Below, one piece after another: positions 42,868 to 51,907 of a DNA stretch of 60,490 nucleotides. How positions within the stretch are numbered: position 1 is the first letter of the stretch; every line of letters starts with the position of its first letter. The stretch lies in NCBI RefSeq assembly GCF_003853645.1, contig NZ_QTPO01000054.1:1-60490 (forward strand), given 5' to 3'. The DNA is from Burkholderia sp. Bp9143 (lineage in GTDB: Bacteria; Pseudomonadota; Gammaproteobacteria; Burkholderiales; Burkholderiaceae). A program made the translations under genes and the position numbers. Below the pieces are notes generated by a model. The model was not told where the DNA came from. It saw only the letters and a program-made list of their open reading frames with translations, and did not search any database.

Positions 42868-45450
42868 ATGAGACGCGCCGAGGAGTCCCAGTTGAAGAGT
42901 TCCACCCATGATCCGATCGTCCTGCTCGCTCCGCTGACCGGGCCGATCGTCGCGCTGGCCGATGTGCCCGATCCGGTGTTCTCCGGCGGGATGTTCGGCG
43001 ACGGCATCGGCATCGACCCGCTCGCGGGCAAGCTCGTCGCGCCGTGCGCCGGCATCGTGTCGCATCTCGCGCGCACTGGCCACGCGGTGACGATCACGAC
43101 GCCGCAAGGCGCGGAAGTGCTGTTGCATATCGGCATCGACACCGTCGAGCTGAACGGGCAGGGCTTCACCGCGCGCGTCGAGGCTGGCGCGCGTGTCGAA
43201 GCGGGCGACCCGCTGATCGAGTTCGACCAGGACGCGGTCGCGCGCAGCGCGCATTCGCTGGTCTCGGTGATCGCGATCGCGAACTCCGACGCGTTCGACG
43301 TCGTCGAGCGCGCGAGCGGTTTCGCGACGGCCGGCGAGACGCCGCTCCTGACGCTGCGCGGCAAGGGCGAAGCCGCCGCGCAGGCGGCGCAGGCCGGCGC
43401 GGCGGCGATGAACGAAGTGCGCCGCGAGGTCGTGCTGACACAGCCGGGCGGCCTGCATGCGCGGCCGGCCGCACGGGCGCGCGAAGCCGCGCGCGGGCTC
43501 GATGCGCATGTCGACGTGCATTTCGATGGTCGCAAGGCGCCGATCGCAAGTGTGGTCGGCCTGCTCGGCCTCGGCGCCGGCGAAGGCACGACGATCGAGC
43601 TGGTCGGCCGCGGCGCGCATGCGCAGCAAGCCGTCGATGCGGTCGAGCATGAACTGCTGCGCGAAGCGCACGGCGAAGTCGAGGAGAAACCGGCGCGTCT
43701 GCGTTCACCCGCGCCGCAGACTGTCGTGCACAACACCGGCGCGATGCTCGATCCGAACACGCTCGCGGGCGTTTGCGCGGCACCCGGCATCGCGGTCGGC
43801 ACGCTGGTGCGTCTCGACGATGCGGACATCGTGCCGCCCGAACAGGCGGCCGGCACGCCCGCGTCGGAAAGCCGCCGGCTCGACCAGGCGCTGAAGGCGG
43901 TCGACGCCGAACTCGACGAAACGGTTCGCAACGCATCGGCGCGCGGCGCGGTCGGCGAGGCGGGGATCTTCGCGGTGCATCGCGTGCTGCTCGAAGACCC
44001 GACGCTGGTCGACGCGGCGCGCGACCAGATCAGCCTCGGCAAGAGCGCGGGCTTCGCGTGGCGGGCGACGATCCGCGCGCAGATCGACACGCTGTCGAAA
44101 CTCGATGACGCGCTGCTCGCCGAGCGCGCGGCCGACCTGCGCGACATCGAGAAGCGCGTGCTGCGCGCGCTCGGCCACACGAGCGGCGCGACGCGCACGC
44201 TGCCCGACGAGGCCGTGCTCGCGGCGGAGGAATTCACGCCGTCGGACCTGTCGTCGCTCGATCGCCAGCGCGTGACCGCGCTCGTGATGGCGCGCGGCGG
44301 CGCGACGTCGCATGCGGCGATCATCGCGCGCCAGCTCGGCATTCCGGCGCTCGTCGCGGTCGGCGATGCGCTGTACGCGATTCCGGACGGCACGCAGGTC
44401 GTCGTCGACGCGAGCGCGGGCCGTCTCGAACACGCGCCGACCGCGCTCGACGTCGAGCGCGCGCGCCACGAACGCCAGCGCCTGGACGGCGTGCGCGAAG
44501 CGAACCGGCAGCAGGCGCGCGAAGCCGCTGCGACGGTCGACGGTCGCGCGATCGAGGTTGCCGCGAACATCGCGACACTCGACGACGCGAACATCGCGGT
44601 CGACAACGGCGCGGACGCGGTCGGCCTGTTGCGCACCGAGCTGATGTTCATCCATCGCCAGGCCGCGCCGAGCGTCGTCGAGCACCAGCAGAGCTACCAG
44701 TCGATCGTCGACGCGCTGCAGGGCCGCACCGCGATCATCCGCACGCTCGACGTCGGCGCCGACAAGGAAGTCGACTACCTGACGCTGCCGCCCGAACCGA
44801 ACCCGGCGCTCGGCCTGCGCGGCATCCGCCTCGCGCAGGTGCGCCCCGATCTGCTCGACGATCAGCTGCAGGGCCTGCTCGCGGTGAAGCCATTCGGCGC
44901 GGTGCGCATCCTGCTGCCGATGGTGACGGATGCGGGCGAGCTCGTGCGGCTGCGCAAGCGCATCGACGAATTCGCGCGTGCACAGGGCCGCACCGAGCCG
45001 ATCGAGGTCGGCGTGATGATCGAGGTGCCGTCGGCGGCGCTGCTTGCCGACCAGCTCGCGCAGCACGCGGATTTCCTGTCGATCGGCACCAACGACCTGA
45101 CCCAGTACACGCTCGCGATGGACCGCTGCCAGGCCGATCTCGCCGCGCAGTCCGACGGCCTGCATCCGGCCGTGCTGCGCCTGATCGACATCGCGGTGCG
45201 CGGCGCCGCGAAGCATGGCAAGTGGATCGGCGTGTGCGGCGCGCTGGGCGGCGATCCGCTCGCGGTGCCGATCCTCGTCGGCCTCGGCGTGACCGAACTG
45301 TCGGTCGACCCGGTGTCGGTGCCGGGCATCAAGGCGCGCGTGCGCCGTCTCGATTACCAGCTGTGTCGCCAGCGTGCGCAGGATCTGCTCGCACTCGACT
45401 CGGCACAGGCGGTAAGGGCAGCAAGCCGCGAGGTCTGGCCGCTCGACTGA
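42868..45450 (+). CDS. PTS EIIA-HPr-EI triple fusion protein for GlcNAc
   Basis: 860-residue multiphosphoryl protein. Residues about 15-165 are a glucose-type EIIA domain with the active histidine H87 (VLLHIGIDTVELNGQG). Residues about 180-270 are an HPr domain with H197 (GGLHARPAARAREA). Enzyme I follows from about 300, with the active H482 (RGGATSHAAIIARQLGIPAL) and the PEP-binding end FLSIGTNDLTQYTLAMDRC. One protein thus takes phosphate from PEP to the permease EIIC-EIIB encoded next, independent of the general ptsH/ptsI at 9885-12132. The start is uncertain: ATG at 42868, or TTG at 42892, which has GAGGAG just upstream and trims eight residues. Confidence 0.95.
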   Translation: MRRAEESQLKSSTHDPIVLLAPLTGPIVALADVPDPVFSGGMFGDGIGIDPLAGKLVAPCAGIVSHLARTGHAVTITTPQGAEVLLHIGIDTVELNGQGFTARVEAGARVEAGDPLIEFDQDAVARSAHSLVSVIAIANSDAFDVVERASGFATAGETPLLTLRGKGEAAAQAAQAGAAAMNEVRREVVLTQPGGLHARPAARAREAARGLDAHVDVHFDGRKAPIASVVGLLGLGAGEGTTIELVGRGAHAQQAVDAVEHELLREAHGEVEEKPARLRSPAPQTVVHNTGAMLDPNTLAGVCAAPGIAVGTLVRLDDADIVPPEQAAGTPASESRRLDQALKAVDAELDETVRNASARGAVGEAGIFAVHRVLLEDPTLVDAARDQISLGKSAGFAWRATIRAQIDTLSKLDDALLAERAADLRDIEKRVLRALGHTSGATRTLPDEAVLAAEEFTPSDLSSLDRQRVTALVMARGGATSHAAIIARQLGIPALVAVGDALYAIPDGTQVVVDASAGRLEHAPTALDVERARHERQRLDGVREANRQQAREAAATVDGRAIEVAANIATLDDANIAVDNGADAVGLLRTELMFIHRQAAPSVVEHQQSYQSIVDALQGRTAIIRTLDVGADKEVDYLTLPPEPNPALGLRGIRLAQVRPDLLDDQLQGLLAVKPFGAVRILLPMVTDAGELVRLRKRIDEFARAQGRTEPIEVGVMIEVPSAALLADQLAQHADFLSIGTNDLTQYTLAMDRCQADLAAQSDGLHPAVLRLIDIAVRGAAKHGKWIGVCGALGGDPLAVPILVGLGVTELSVDPVSVPGIKARVRRLDYQLCRQRAQDLLALDSAQAVRAASREVWPLD

Positions 45451-45537
45451 ACGTCGACGGCGGGCACGCGACCCGTTTCACTACGAAAGCAATTAGGTCA
45501 ACGACGCTTAATGACGAGACATGGATTGGAGGACTGA

Positions 45538-47301
45538 ATGGACGGGAATCCGTTTCTGAAGATACAGGGCCTGGGCCGGGCGCTGATGCTGCCGATCGCG
45601 GTGTTGCCGGTTGCCGGCATCCTACTGCGACTCGGGCAGCCGGACGTGTTCAATATCAAGATGATCGCCGATGCCGGCGGCGCGATCTTCGACAACCTGC
45701 CGCTGCTGTTTGCGATCGGCGTGGCGGTCGGCTTCGCGAAGGACAACAACGGCGTGGCGGCACTCGCGGGCGCGATCGGTTACCTGATCGAAACCGCGAT
45801 CATGAAGGACATCGATCCCAAGCTGAACATGGGCGTGCTGTCCGGGATCATCGCGGGCGTGGTCGCGGGCTTGCTGTACAACCGCTACAAGGACATCAAG
45901 CTGCCCGACTACCTCGCGTTCTTCGGCGGCAAGCGGTTCGTGCCGATCATCACCGGGCTCGTGTGCGTGATACTCGGCATCGTGTTCGGATACGTATGGC
46001 AGCCGGTCCAGCATGTGATCGACGCGGCCGGCCAGTGGTTGACGACGGCGGGCGCGATCGGTGCGTTCGTGTTCGGCTTCCTGAACCGCCTGCTGCTCGT
46101 CACGGGCCTGCATCACATCATCAACTCGCTCGCATGGTTCGTGTTCGGCAACTTCACGCCGCCGGCCGGCGGCGAGCTCGTGCACGGCGACCTGCACCGC
46201 TTCTTCGCGGGCGATCCGACCGCGGGCACCTTCATGGCCGGCTTCTTCCCGATCATGATGTTCGGCCTGCCGGCCGCGTGTCTCGCGATGCTGCACGAAG
46301 CGCCGAAGGAGCGCCGCGCGATGGTCGGCGGCCTGCTGTTCTCGATGGCGCTCACGTCGTTCCTGACGGGCGTGACCGAGCCGATCGAATTCAGCTTCAT
46401 GTTCCTCGCGCCGGTGCTGTACGTGATCCACGCGGTGCTCACAGGGCTGTCGCTCGCGATCTGCCAGATTCTCGGCGTGAAGCTCGGCTTCACGTTCTCG
46501 GCCGGCGCGATCGACTACGTGCTGAACTACGGGCTGTCGACGAAGGGCTGGATCGCGGTGCCGCTCGGCATCGCGTACGGCGTCGCGTATTACGGGCTGT
46601 TCCGTTTCTTCATCCGCAAGTTCAACATGGCGACGCCGGGCCGCGAGCCGGCCTCGGCCGACGCGGCGACCGAGTCGTACGCATCGGGCGGCTTCGTCGC
46701 ACCGGCGGCCGGTGCCGCGGCCGCAGCACCGCGAGCGCAGCGCTACATTGCCGCACTCGGCGGCGCGGGCAACCTGACGGTCGTCGACGCCTGCACGACG
46801 CGCCTGCGCCTGACCGTCGTCGATCCGGAGAAGGTGTCGGAGCCGGAACTGAAGTCGATCGGCGCGCGCGGCGTGCTCAAGCGGGGCGGTAGCAGCGTGC
46901 AGGTGATCATCGGGCCCGAGGCCGACATCATTGCCGACGAGATGCGTTCGGCGATCGGCAGCGGCGCGACCGGTGCGGCGGCGACGGCCACGGTCGCGGC
47001 TGCGCAGCCGGTCACGGGCGCGGCGGCCGGCCCGCTCGATCCGGATCCGCTGCGCTGGCTCGCGGTGTTCGGCGGCGCGACCAACGTCGCATCGCTCGAC
47101 TCGATCGCGACCACGCGCCTGCGCGTCGTCGTGCGCGACGCATCGGCGGTCGATCGCGATCGACTCGGCGCGCTCGACGTTGCATGGGTGTCGCCGGACA
47201 CGTTCCACATCGTCTGCGGCAACGCGGCGGCACGCTATGCGGAACAGCTCGGCGCGCGCCTGACGTCGACGGGCGGCGGTGCGGCCCCGCAACCGGCCTG
47301 A
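45538..47301 (+). CDS. nagE: GlcNAc PTS permease EIIC-EIIB with degenerate second EIIB domain
   Basis: 587-residue membrane protein. Residues 1-380 are a glucose/GlcNAc-family EIIC (LPIAVLPVAGILLRLGQP, TGLHHIINSLAWFVFGNF, FLTGVTEPIEFSFMFLAP). A first EIIB domain follows with the phosphorylated C419 in DACTTRLRLTVVDPEKV. After an Ala-rich linker a second EIIB-like domain starts near residue 500 (PLRWLAVFGGATNVASLDS); at the equivalent place it reads SIATTRLRVVV, with A524 instead of cysteine, so it cannot be phosphorylated. NagE of enterobacteria has EIIC-EIIB-EIIA; here EIIA sits on the preceding protein. Gene symbol by function and context. A terminator follows. Confidence 0.93.
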   Translation: MDGNPFLKIQGLGRALMLPIAVLPVAGILLRLGQPDVFNIKMIADAGGAIFDNLPLLFAIGVAVGFAKDNNGVAALAGAIGYLIETAIMKDIDPKLNMGVLSGIIAGVVAGLLYNRYKDIKLPDYLAFFGGKRFVPIITGLVCVILGIVFGYVWQPVQHVIDAAGQWLTTAGAIGAFVFGFLNRLLLVTGLHHIINSLAWFVFGNFTPPAGGELVHGDLHRFFAGDPTAGTFMAGFFPIMMFGLPAACLAMLHEAPKERRAMVGGLLFSMALTSFLTGVTEPIEFSFMFLAPVLYVIHAVLTGLSLAICQILGVKLGFTFSAGAIDYVLNYGLSTKGWIAVPLGIAYGVAYYGLFRFFIRKFNMATPGREPASADAATESYASGGFVAPAAGAAAAAPRAQRYIAALGGAGNLTVVDACTTRLRLTVVDPEKVSEPELKSIGARGVLKRGGSSVQVIIGPEADIIADEMRSAIGSGATGAAATATVAAAQPVTGAAAGPLDPDPLRWLAVFGGATNVASLDSIATTRLRVVVRDASAVDRDRLGALDVAWVSPDTFHIVCGNAAARYAEQLGARLTSTGGGAAPQPA

Positions 47302-47367
47302 TCCGGCATGATGCGATGAGACAGGCCCGGTCGGCGTAGCCGGGTCGGGCCACCAGTCGGTAAAGCG

Positions 47368-47402
47368 AAAACGGCTTGCGATGCGTCGCAAGCCGTTTTT
47401 CC
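47368..47402 (+). terminator. Terminator of the nag operon
   Basis: Fourteen-base-pair stem AAAACGGCTTGCGA / TCGCAAGCCGTTTT (47368-47381 and 47386-47399, loop TGCG) then T. The symmetric A and T tracts may let it also stop the convergent hexosaminidase transcript. Confidence 0.93.
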
Positions 47403-47480
47403 TTGGCGGTGCGTGTGCGCGATGCACTCATCCGCATCGCGTACCGCTTGCGCGGATCACCCGTTCAGCCCGTCAACCGC

Positions 47481-49967
47481 TCACGGGTTCGTCAGCGTGA
47501 AGGTCGGCTTCCGGTAGGCGATGCCGGCCCGGTCGAGCTTCGGCAATTCGCGCTGCGTGAGCAGCGTCGCGAAACCGGCCCAGTCGCGCTGCAGCGCGGC
47601 CAGGTCGACGTGATGCGTGTCGCCGCGCCTGAAGCGCACGCCGGCCGCATACGGCAGCTCCCAGTCGGCCCGGTGCCACGCACGTTCGGCGAGCGCGAGC
47701 AGGCGCGGATAGGCCATGTATTCGAGGAACGTGTCGTTGCGCATCACCTCGCCCCACGCCTGCCCCTGCATGCCCTCGATGCGCGGCGCGGGGCCCGTGC
47801 CCGTCACTTCGAATGCGTTGCCGTCACGATCGCCCATCACTTCGGCGTTCTGCGGCAGGTTATCGGGCGCGAGCGAGAACACCTTGTACTCGTCCGTCGC
47901 GTGCGAGCCCCAGTAGTAGCCGCGTTCGCGCGGGTTGAGCGTGTACGGGAAGTCGAAGTACAGGTAGTCGGGCAGCGCGAGCACCGTCAGGTAGCCCTTG
48001 CCGCTCAGGTCGCGTGCGCTGTCGGATGCGCCCCAGAAGATCGTGTCCCACAGCGACACCATCACGTGGCGCGTGCTGAAGTCCTGCGGCCCGTTCGCAT
48101 GCTTGATGCCGTCCTGCCACGCGGCCATCGTGTCGATCCCGTTCGCGCTGACCGCCGCGCTCACCTGTTTCGCGAAACGCGTCGGCAACTCGTCGATCGA
48201 CTTGATCTCGCCGCGCTGGAGGAGTGCCGTGCACGCGGGCGAACGTGCCCACGGCTTGTCCTGCGCGGCGAGATCGATGCGCCCCTTGTTCGGGTCGGTG
48301 CCGTTCAGCGGCTGGAAGCCGGCGCCGAGGAAGATGTTCTTCGCTTCGTCGCCGCCGTAGTGCCAGGTGTGCAGCGGCGCTTGCGCGTCCGCATGCATCG
48401 CCGCGATCTCGCGGATCACCTTCGACGCGAAATTGAGCGCGCCCGGCACGCACGGGTTCAGGTCGCTGCGACGATCGTAGAACTGGACCGTCGTCAGGTT
48501 CGTCGTGTCCTGCGGATCGAGCAGCCGGTACGCGTTCGCTTCCTGCTCGCGGCCAGCCGCATGCAGCCGCCGATAGCGCGCTTCCATCGTTACGACGGCC
48601 GCGCGCGCATGCGCGGGCATGTCGATCTCCGGGATGATCTCGACGAAACGCGTGGTCGCGTAGCGCACGAGCGCCACGTAGTCGTCGCGCGTCAGGTAGC
48701 CGCCTCCCGAGCGGTTGTCGGGGCCCGAGCCGAGTTGCGGCAGCAGGCAGCGCGTCTCGCTCGGGTCGTGGCAGCGGCGCGAGCCGATGCCGGTCAGCTC
48801 GGGCAGGCCGGGAATCTCGATGCGCCAGCCTTCGTCGTCGGACAGATGCAGGTGCAGGCGGTTGAGCTTGTACGCGCTCATCTGGTCGATCAGGCGGCGC
48901 AGCGTCGCCGGGTGCTTGAAGTTGCGCGCGAGGTCGACATGCATCCCGCGATGCGCGAAGCGCGGCGCATCCTCGACGAGCATCGCCGGGATCGGGCCGC
49001 CGCCGGCGGGCGCGAGCGAGTAGAGCGTCTGCACGCCGTAGTAGAGGCCCGCGCGATCGTAGCCTTCGATCAGCACGCCGCGTGGCCCGATCGCGAGCCG
49101 GTACCCGCCCGGCGTCGCGATGTCGGCCGGCAGCTGGCGCGGTGCGACGGCGCCGCGGACCGGCACGCGCACGCCGTCGAGTCCGAGTGTCGTCGCGCGT
49201 TCGCGCAGCGCCGCGACTTGCGCGTCCGGCAGGTCCGGCAGCGCGAGCTCGACGCCGCGCAGGTCGAGCGTGCCGGGCAGCGGCTGCTCGCGCTTCACGC
49301 TCGGTAGTGCGCGGCTCGCGTCGGGGCGGGCGGCGACGGGCGGCGCGTTGCCGGTCGAGTTGTTCTGCGCGTCGGCCGGCAGCGATTCGACATAGCGGAG
49401 CTCGTCGTCGGTGTCGTTGTAGCGGAGCACGGCGGGCGACGCGCCGTCGACGACGACATACGGGCGCGGAATCACGTCGCTGTAGCGCAGCAGCCAGTAT
49501 TCGGCGACGAACGGCAGCTCGATGCGTTCGCCGGGTGCGAGCCGCACCGATCCCGGCTGCGGCGTCAGCTCGTACAGGTCGCCGGTGAGCCGGCGTAGCG
49601 CGAAGCCCGGACTGTCGATTCGCAGCAGGCGGCGGATGCTGTGCAGGTAGAGCTTCCAGCCGCCGTCGGCGATCGGCTGGTGGCCGCGGTTTTGCAGGAA
49701 CAGGCGGCCCGTCGCGCAGGCCGCGCCGTCCGCGCCGAGATCGGCGCACGGCACGCCGGCCGCGACCGCGTGATTGTTGTCGACGGCGACGCGCAACGCG
49801 AGGCCGTTCGCCAGCAGGGCCGCGAGATCGGCAGGCTGCGTGGCGGGCTGGGCGAGGCTGCCGGTGGTCGCGCCGGCGGTGGTTTGCGCGGTCGCGGCGC
49901 AGCTCGCGGCCGGCGACAGCGCCGCGATCAGCAATCCGGCCAACAGGGAGGGCAACGTGCTTTTCAT
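47481..49967 (-). CDS. Beta-N-acetylhexosaminidase (GH20, chitobiase type)
   Basis: 828-residue exported enzyme that splits GlcNAc from chitobiose and longer chains and so feeds the convergent nag operon. Signal peptide MKSTLPSLLAGLLIAALSPA, with a cysteine (AASC) that could be lipidated. An N-terminal carbohydrate-binding domain (CHB_HEX) and a GH20b domain (about 200-330) precede the catalytic barrel, which has HRGMHVDLARNFKHPATLRR, LHLHLSDDEGWRIEIPGLPE and the acid pair in WHYGGDEAKNIF. MVSLWDTIFW and EMHGQAWGE-like MQGQAWGEVMRND follow, and a short C-terminal domain closes it. The start at 49967 has AGGAG six bases before. Convergent with nagE. Confidence 0.93.
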   Translation of the reverse strand: MKSTLPSLLAGLLIAALSPAASCAATAQTTAGATTGSLAQPATQPADLAALLANGLALRVAVDNNHAVAAGVPCADLGADGAACATGRLFLQNRGHQPIADGGWKLYLHSIRRLLRIDSPGFALRRLTGDLYELTPQPGSVRLAPGERIELPFVAEYWLLRYSDVIPRPYVVVDGASPAVLRYNDTDDELRYVESLPADAQNNSTGNAPPVAARPDASRALPSVKREQPLPGTLDLRGVELALPDLPDAQVAALRERATTLGLDGVRVPVRGAVAPRQLPADIATPGGYRLAIGPRGVLIEGYDRAGLYYGVQTLYSLAPAGGGPIPAMLVEDAPRFAHRGMHVDLARNFKHPATLRRLIDQMSAYKLNRLHLHLSDDEGWRIEIPGLPELTGIGSRRCHDPSETRCLLPQLGSGPDNRSGGGYLTRDDYVALVRYATTRFVEIIPEIDMPAHARAAVVTMEARYRRLHAAGREQEANAYRLLDPQDTTNLTTVQFYDRRSDLNPCVPGALNFASKVIREIAAMHADAQAPLHTWHYGGDEAKNIFLGAGFQPLNGTDPNKGRIDLAAQDKPWARSPACTALLQRGEIKSIDELPTRFAKQVSAAVSANGIDTMAAWQDGIKHANGPQDFSTRHVMVSLWDTIFWGASDSARDLSGKGYLTVLALPDYLYFDFPYTLNPRERGYYWGSHATDEYKVFSLAPDNLPQNAEVMGDRDGNAFEVTGTGPAPRIEGMQGQAWGEVMRNDTFLEYMAYPRLLALAERAWHRADWELPYAAGVRFRRGDTHHVDLAALQRDWAGFATLLTQRELPKLDRAGIAYRKPTFTLTNP

Positions 49968-50403
49968 TCGAACTCCTGATAAAAAGGGGCGTAGCGACAT
50001 CGTGGAACGATGTCGCTGCGGTCGGGGCTTTCAACGGAGCTGCGGGGCACCAGCGCGCGGCGCGAGGCGCTCGCGCCGCGCGTGTTCGGCACGCGGATCG
50101 CGTGCGTTACGGAACGGGAGGTGGGCAAGCGTGCCGATCGGATCGGCGAGCGCACGTCGGCGGGTTCATCGGCGATGGGCGATGGCCGCCGCGGCGTCGA
50201 TGTGGCCGTCGTCGGCGGGAAACGACCGACCGGGCCGACCGGACCGACCGTCAGCGACCGCAATCGCAACGGCGAGCGCCGCCACCGGGCGACCGGCGGC
50301 TGCACGCAAACGACGACGCGGCGCGCAGGCGCGCGCCAGACACGGGGCTCGCATGTCTCCCCCACCGAAAATGGATTCGGCCTGTCAGCGGCCGTGTCCA
50401 AAG

Positions 50404-50439
50404 ATCTTATGAAACCTTTTATTGGTATTCAAGTGGTAT
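50404..50439 (-). promoter_or_regulatory. Probable hexosaminidase promoter with nag-type half-sites
   Basis: On the minus strand TTGAAT (50427-50432), 17-base spacer, TAAGAT (50404-50409). Two half-sites ATACCACT (50432-50439) and ATACCAAT (50421-50428) lie in tandem, 11 bases apart, over the -35 box. They match the ATACCAGT half-sites of the nag operator at 39823-39848, which suggests shared control by the GntR regulator. Confidence 0.62.
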
Positions 50440-50494
50440 CAATCTGGCGCTAAATTGGCATCGGCGCGCGCGGCCTGTCCGGCGGGGCGGGACG

Positions 50495-50521
50495 AAAAAA
50501 AACCTCGCATGAAGCGAGGTT
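50495..50521 (-). terminator. Terminator of the cyd operon
   Basis: AACCTCGC / GCGAGGTT stem (50501-50508 and 50514-50521, loop ATGAA) followed on the minus strand by eight T. Lies 42 bases after the cydX stop. Confidence 0.92.
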
Positions 50522-50562
50522 CGTTCCCGACGTCGGCGCGGCGATCCGCCGACGCGCATGCG

Positions 50563-50685
50563 TCAGTCGCGGCGTGCGCGTGCCGGCGCTTCCTGCGGCT
50601 TCTGCCGCGCTTCGAGCCACATCGCGTTGACGATGCCGAACGACAGCGCGACGCCGATACCGAGAATCCAGCTGAAATACCACAT
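50563..50685 (-). CDS. cydX: Cytochrome bd oxidase small subunit CydX, 40 aa
   Basis: Forty residues beginning MWYFSWILGIGVALSFGIVN, then AMWLEARQKPQEAPA. The MWYFSWILG start is the CydX signature: a single membrane helix with the conserved Trp and a glutamate after it. It stabilises the heme groups of CydAB. AAGGAG stands seven bases upstream of the ATG. It lies 54 bases after cydB, the normal end of a cyd operon. Too short for automatic gene finding but very well supported. Confidence 0.93.
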   Translation of the reverse strand: MWYFSWILGIGVALSFGIVNAMWLEARQKPQEAPARARRD

Positions 50686-50739
50686 GATTCGACTCCTTGC
50701 GAAACGGTGGGCGAGGGCGCGTGCGCGCCCCGGCCGGGT

Positions 50740-51876
50740 TCAGTACATCGAGTGCTTGTTCTCTTCGAGCGACTGGTGCGTGACCTTGCCGCGCATCACG
50801 CGATACACCCAGCTCGTGTAGAGCAGGACGATCGGCAGGAACACGATCACCGCGAACAGCATCACCTGCAGCGTCATGTGGCTCGACGTCGAATCCCACA
50901 CGGTCAGGCTGCTGCGCGGGTCGAGCGACGACGGCATGATGAACGGGAACATCGAGAAGCCAGCGGTCAGGATCACGCCGGCGATCATCAGGCCGGTGCA
51001 GAAGAACGCCGTCTTTTCCTGCTTCGAGCCGGCGAGCAGCAGCGCGAGCAGGCCGCCCGTGATCCCGACGACTGGCGCCGCGATCATCCACGGATACTCG
51101 CCGTAGTTCGCGAGCCACAGGCCCGAGCCGGCGGCGACGTCCTTCAGCAGCGGGTTCGCGACCGTGTCGGTCGGCGCGGCGTGCGTGATGTGGAAGCCGC
51201 CGATGGTCGACGCGATCAGCACGCCGGCCAGCACGAACAGCACGACCGCGAGGAGCGCCGACACGCGCAGCGTGATCGACGCGCGGCGCGCGATCGCGCC
51301 GTCGGTCTTCATCTTGATGAACGCGGCGCCGTGCGCGACGAGCATCGTGAGGCTGACGAGCCCGCAGAGCAGCGCGAACGGGTTCAGCAGCGCCCAGAAG
51401 CCGCCGTAGTAGGTCACGCGCAGGTCGCTGTCGAACTTGAACGGCACGCCCTGCAGCAGGTTGCCGAATGCGACGCCGAACACCAGTGCCGGCACGAAGC
51501 CGCCGACGAACAGGCCCCAGTCCCAGCCCGCGCGCCAGCGCGGGTCGGGCCGCTTGCTGCGATAGTCGAAGCCGACCGGCCGGAAGAACAGCGCGAACAG
51601 CACGAGCAGCATCGCGAAGTAGAAGCCGGAGAACGACGCGGCGTAGACGAGTGGCCACGCGGCGAACATCGCGCCGCCGGCCGTGATCAGCCACACCTGG
51701 TTGCCTTCCCACGTCGCGCCGACCGTGTTGACGATGATGCGGCGTTCGTCGTCGGTCTTGCCGAGGAACGGCAGCAGCGCGGTCGCGCCCATGTCGAAGC
51801 CGTCGGTGACGGCGAAGCCGATCAGCAGCACGCCGACGAGCAGCCACCAGATCAGCTTGAGAGTTGCATAGTCCAT
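50740..51876 (-). CDS. cydB: Cytochrome bd ubiquinol oxidase subunit II
   Basis: 378-residue subunit of the high-affinity quinol oxidase. N-terminal MDYATLKLIWWLLVGVLLIG and DGFDMGATALLPFLGKTDDE, then ATWEGNQVWLITAGGAMFAA, are family signatures, followed by nine membrane segments and the end VMRGKVTHQSLEENKHSMY. The length is typical. The start at 51876 is the family start; the frame is open 15 codons further. It is 31 bases after cydA. Confidence 0.97.
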   Translation of the reverse strand: MDYATLKLIWWLLVGVLLIGFAVTDGFDMGATALLPFLGKTDDERRIIVNTVGATWEGNQVWLITAGGAMFAAWPLVYAASFSGFYFAMLLVLFALFFRPVGFDYRSKRPDPRWRAGWDWGLFVGGFVPALVFGVAFGNLLQGVPFKFDSDLRVTYYGGFWALLNPFALLCGLVSLTMLVAHGAAFIKMKTDGAIARRASITLRVSALLAVVLFVLAGVLIASTIGGFHITHAAPTDTVANPLLKDVAAGSGLWLANYGEYPWMIAAPVVGITGGLLALLLAGSKQEKTAFFCTGLMIAGVILTAGFSMFPFIMPSSLDPRSSLTVWDSTSSHMTLQVMLFAVIVFLPIVLLYTSWVYRVMRGKVTHQSLEENKHSMY

Positions 51877-51907
51877 AGCGATTCCTTGTTCCGTTGCGGG
51901 GGCGTGC

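Larger units (their letters stand above)
49968..50562. other. Long intergenic region: hexosaminidase leader and cyd terminator
   Basis: About 595 bases. From 50404 leftwards this would be a 430-base untranslated leader of the hexosaminidase transcript. A 145-codon minus-strand frame fills it but is Arg/Pro-rich, has no family resemblance and begins upstream of the predicted transcript start, so it is not called. From 50440 to 50562 it holds the terminator of the cytochrome bd operon. Confidence 0.5.

Noticed and set aside
49964..50401. Minus-strand frame of 145 codons ending in an ATGA overlap with the hexosaminidase start
   Set aside because: The overlap looks like operon coupling, but the product is Arg/Pro-rich, shows no recognisable fold, and the predicted transcript starts after its ATG.
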